From an uncultured Eubacteriales bacterium (lineage in GTDB: Bacteria > Bacillota_I > Bacilli_A > RF39 > UBA660), in the NCBI GenBank assembly GCA_905211265.1, contig CAJMAC010000004.1:51886-115885 (forward strand): a stretch of DNA of 64,000 nt, written 5' to 3'. Below are positions 63,130 to 64,000 of this stretch, one piece after another; within the stretch, counting starts at the first letter, position 1; the number at the start of each line of letters is the position of its first letter. The translations under genes and the position numbers were made by a program. The notes under the pieces were generated by a model that saw only the letters and a program-made list of their open reading frames with translations, did not search any database and was not told the origin of the DNA.

Positions 63130-63987
63130 ATCTAATCCACATATTTCATAATGAGCATCTACCCAAACATCATTTACAATATTAAATAATAAATTTATTA
63201 ATGTTGGTACAAAGAATATTACTATCGCTATAATTATTCTTTTTATTACTTTACTTTGTGCTTTTTTCATTTTATCATCTGATTCTGCAAATATTGCTGT
63301 TGCAAAATCTACTATTATTAATCCTACTAATAATATTGGTACTGCTATTCTTATATATGTCATTATATTATTAATTAACTCTCGTAAATTATCACTAATT
63401 AATCCTTCACATGTAGTTGGTTTTGGGTCTACACTGGGTTCTTCTGTATTTCCATTTTTACAATCTGTTTTTAATTCTAATTTATACCAATCTGCTGTTG
63501 TAGCATTATCTAATTTATATGAGTCATCGTTTGTTGGTAGCCATTTGTAATAGAAATGTATATTACCACCAAATTTACTTATCGAACCAAAATAGTGATA
63601 TATATATGCAGGACATGAATTAGTACTGATGTAATTTGAAAAGTGATATTGATCAGTATTTATTGCGCTTTGTTTACCTTCTATTATTTTTTCACCTTCG
63701 GTTGATTTAACTGTTTGTGTAGTTTTTTTGTCACATATATTCTTAGCTGATTTTCTTACATTAGGATTTCTTGTATCACATTTCCATTCTATCATTGTTT
63801 CACCATTTTTTATATATAAATTGGCTGTTATTGGCAATGTACCATCAATATATATATATTGGCATAAATTTGTATATCCCTGTTTTTCTTCTAATTTATC
63901 ACAGAATGCATCAGCATATATATCATTACTATTTATAAAGAATAGTGTTATAATTAGTGTGATTATTAATATTATTTTCTTTTTCAT
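63124..63987 (-). CDS. Exported protein with VirB2/TrbC-like C-terminal membrane hairpin
   Basis: 287 residues. The signal peptide ends near residue 26 (IYADAFC). An extracellular domain with several Cys residues (about 30-190) follows, then a C-terminal pair of membrane segments (about 212-232 and 248-270) joined by a basic loop with SDDKMKKAQSKVIKRI. The hairpin resembles the pilin-type VirB2/TrbC fold often found at the head of Gram-positive type IV clusters, here fused behind a Cys-containing ectodomain. A terminator follows, so it is transcribed separately from the VirB6-like gene. The ATG is 13 bases from the window edge. Confidence 0.65.
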   Translation of the reverse strand: MKKKIILIITLIITLFFINSNDIYADAFCDKLEEKQGYTNLCQYIYIDGTLPITANLYIKNGETMIEWKCDTRNPNVRKSAKNICDKKTTQTVKSTEGEKIIEGKQSAINTDQYHFSNYISTNSCPAYIYHYFGSISKFGGNIHFYYKWLPTNDDSYKLDNATTADWYKLELKTDCKNGNTEEPSVDPKPTTCEGLISDNLRELINNIMTYIRIAVPILLVGLIIVDFATAIFAESDDKMKKAQSKVIKRIIIAIVIFFVPTLINLLFNIVNDVWVDAHYEICGLDK

Positions 63988-64000
63988 TTTTTTACCTCTT

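Noticed and set aside
1..64000. CRISPR arrays, insertion sequences, transposases, prophage genes, rRNA and tRNA genes
   Set aside because: No regularly spaced repeats, transposase-like proteins, phage structural genes or RNA gene signatures were found in the window.

Overview
This window looks like chromosome from a very AT-rich bacterium of the Bacillota/Mollicutes-like Bacilli (for example the gut order RF39 or a relative of the Erysipelotrichales; this assignment is inference). The grounds are low-GC codon use, strong AGGAGG-type ribosome binding sites, a T-box leader, ClpC, FtsEX, YitT-family membrane proteins, RlmH/WalJ-type genes beside dnaB-rplI, and pyruvate:ferredoxin oxidoreductase with arginine deiminase genes that point to anaerobic energy metabolism. 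UGA is a stop here: release factor 2 is present with its programmed frameshift, and several genes end in TGA. The Mycoplasma code therefore does not apply. Nearly all genes are on the minus strand, packed with short or overlapping junctions.

Layout. 1-6.8 kb: lemA with a DUF2207 membrane protein, then valS with an HD-like gene behind a T-box leader. 6.8-13.9 kb: a tail-anchored unknown, a coiled-coil protein in an operon with carbamate kinase (arcC), and the single-chain pyruvate:ferredoxin oxidoreductase. 13.9-19.7 kb: lipoprotein, asnS, an XRE regulator, ssb, a wall amidase and a solitary sufB. 19.7-24.8 kb: a small membrane protein, ftsEX, two YitT paralogues and prfB. 25-27.3 kb: a coupled plus-strand pair, a duplicated-domain exported protein and a phosphodiester glycosidase-like protein. 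27.5-33.1 kb: ABC-F ATPase, CapA-like protein, ClpC. 33.2-42.9 kb: an arginine catabolism island with two tandem arcA-arcB pairs, two YfcC-type carriers and an amino-acid ABC transporter. 43-52.4 kb: lysS with an extra tRNA-binding domain, RDD protein, dusB, a pseudouridine synthase, rlmH, WalJ-like hydrolase, M23 peptidase, dnaB, rplI and a rhodanese. 52.4-64 kb: a type IV secretion cluster (VirD4, M23-GH24 wall hydrolase, VirB4 in two ORFs, PrgI, VirB6-like, pilin-like protein) that runs off the right end. No relaxase or integrase is visible.

Functional picture. The arc genes convert arginine to ornithine, CO2, NH3 and ATP. Import and antiport are encoded in the same cluster, while the ATP-forming kinase is about 24 kb away. 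PFOR supplies acetyl-CoA and reduced ferredoxin. Many translation genes (valS, asnS, lysS, prfB, rplI, dusB, rlmH, ABC-F) are interspersed.

The least explained items are a three-copy, roughly 85-90 bp triple-hairpin element placed just after the stop codons of valS, nifJ and the ABC-F gene, and the relaxase-less type IV secretion locus. No rRNA, tRNA, CRISPR array or insertion sequence was seen. The only gene-free stretch over 300 bases is 6533-6855, which holds the T-box leader and promoters.
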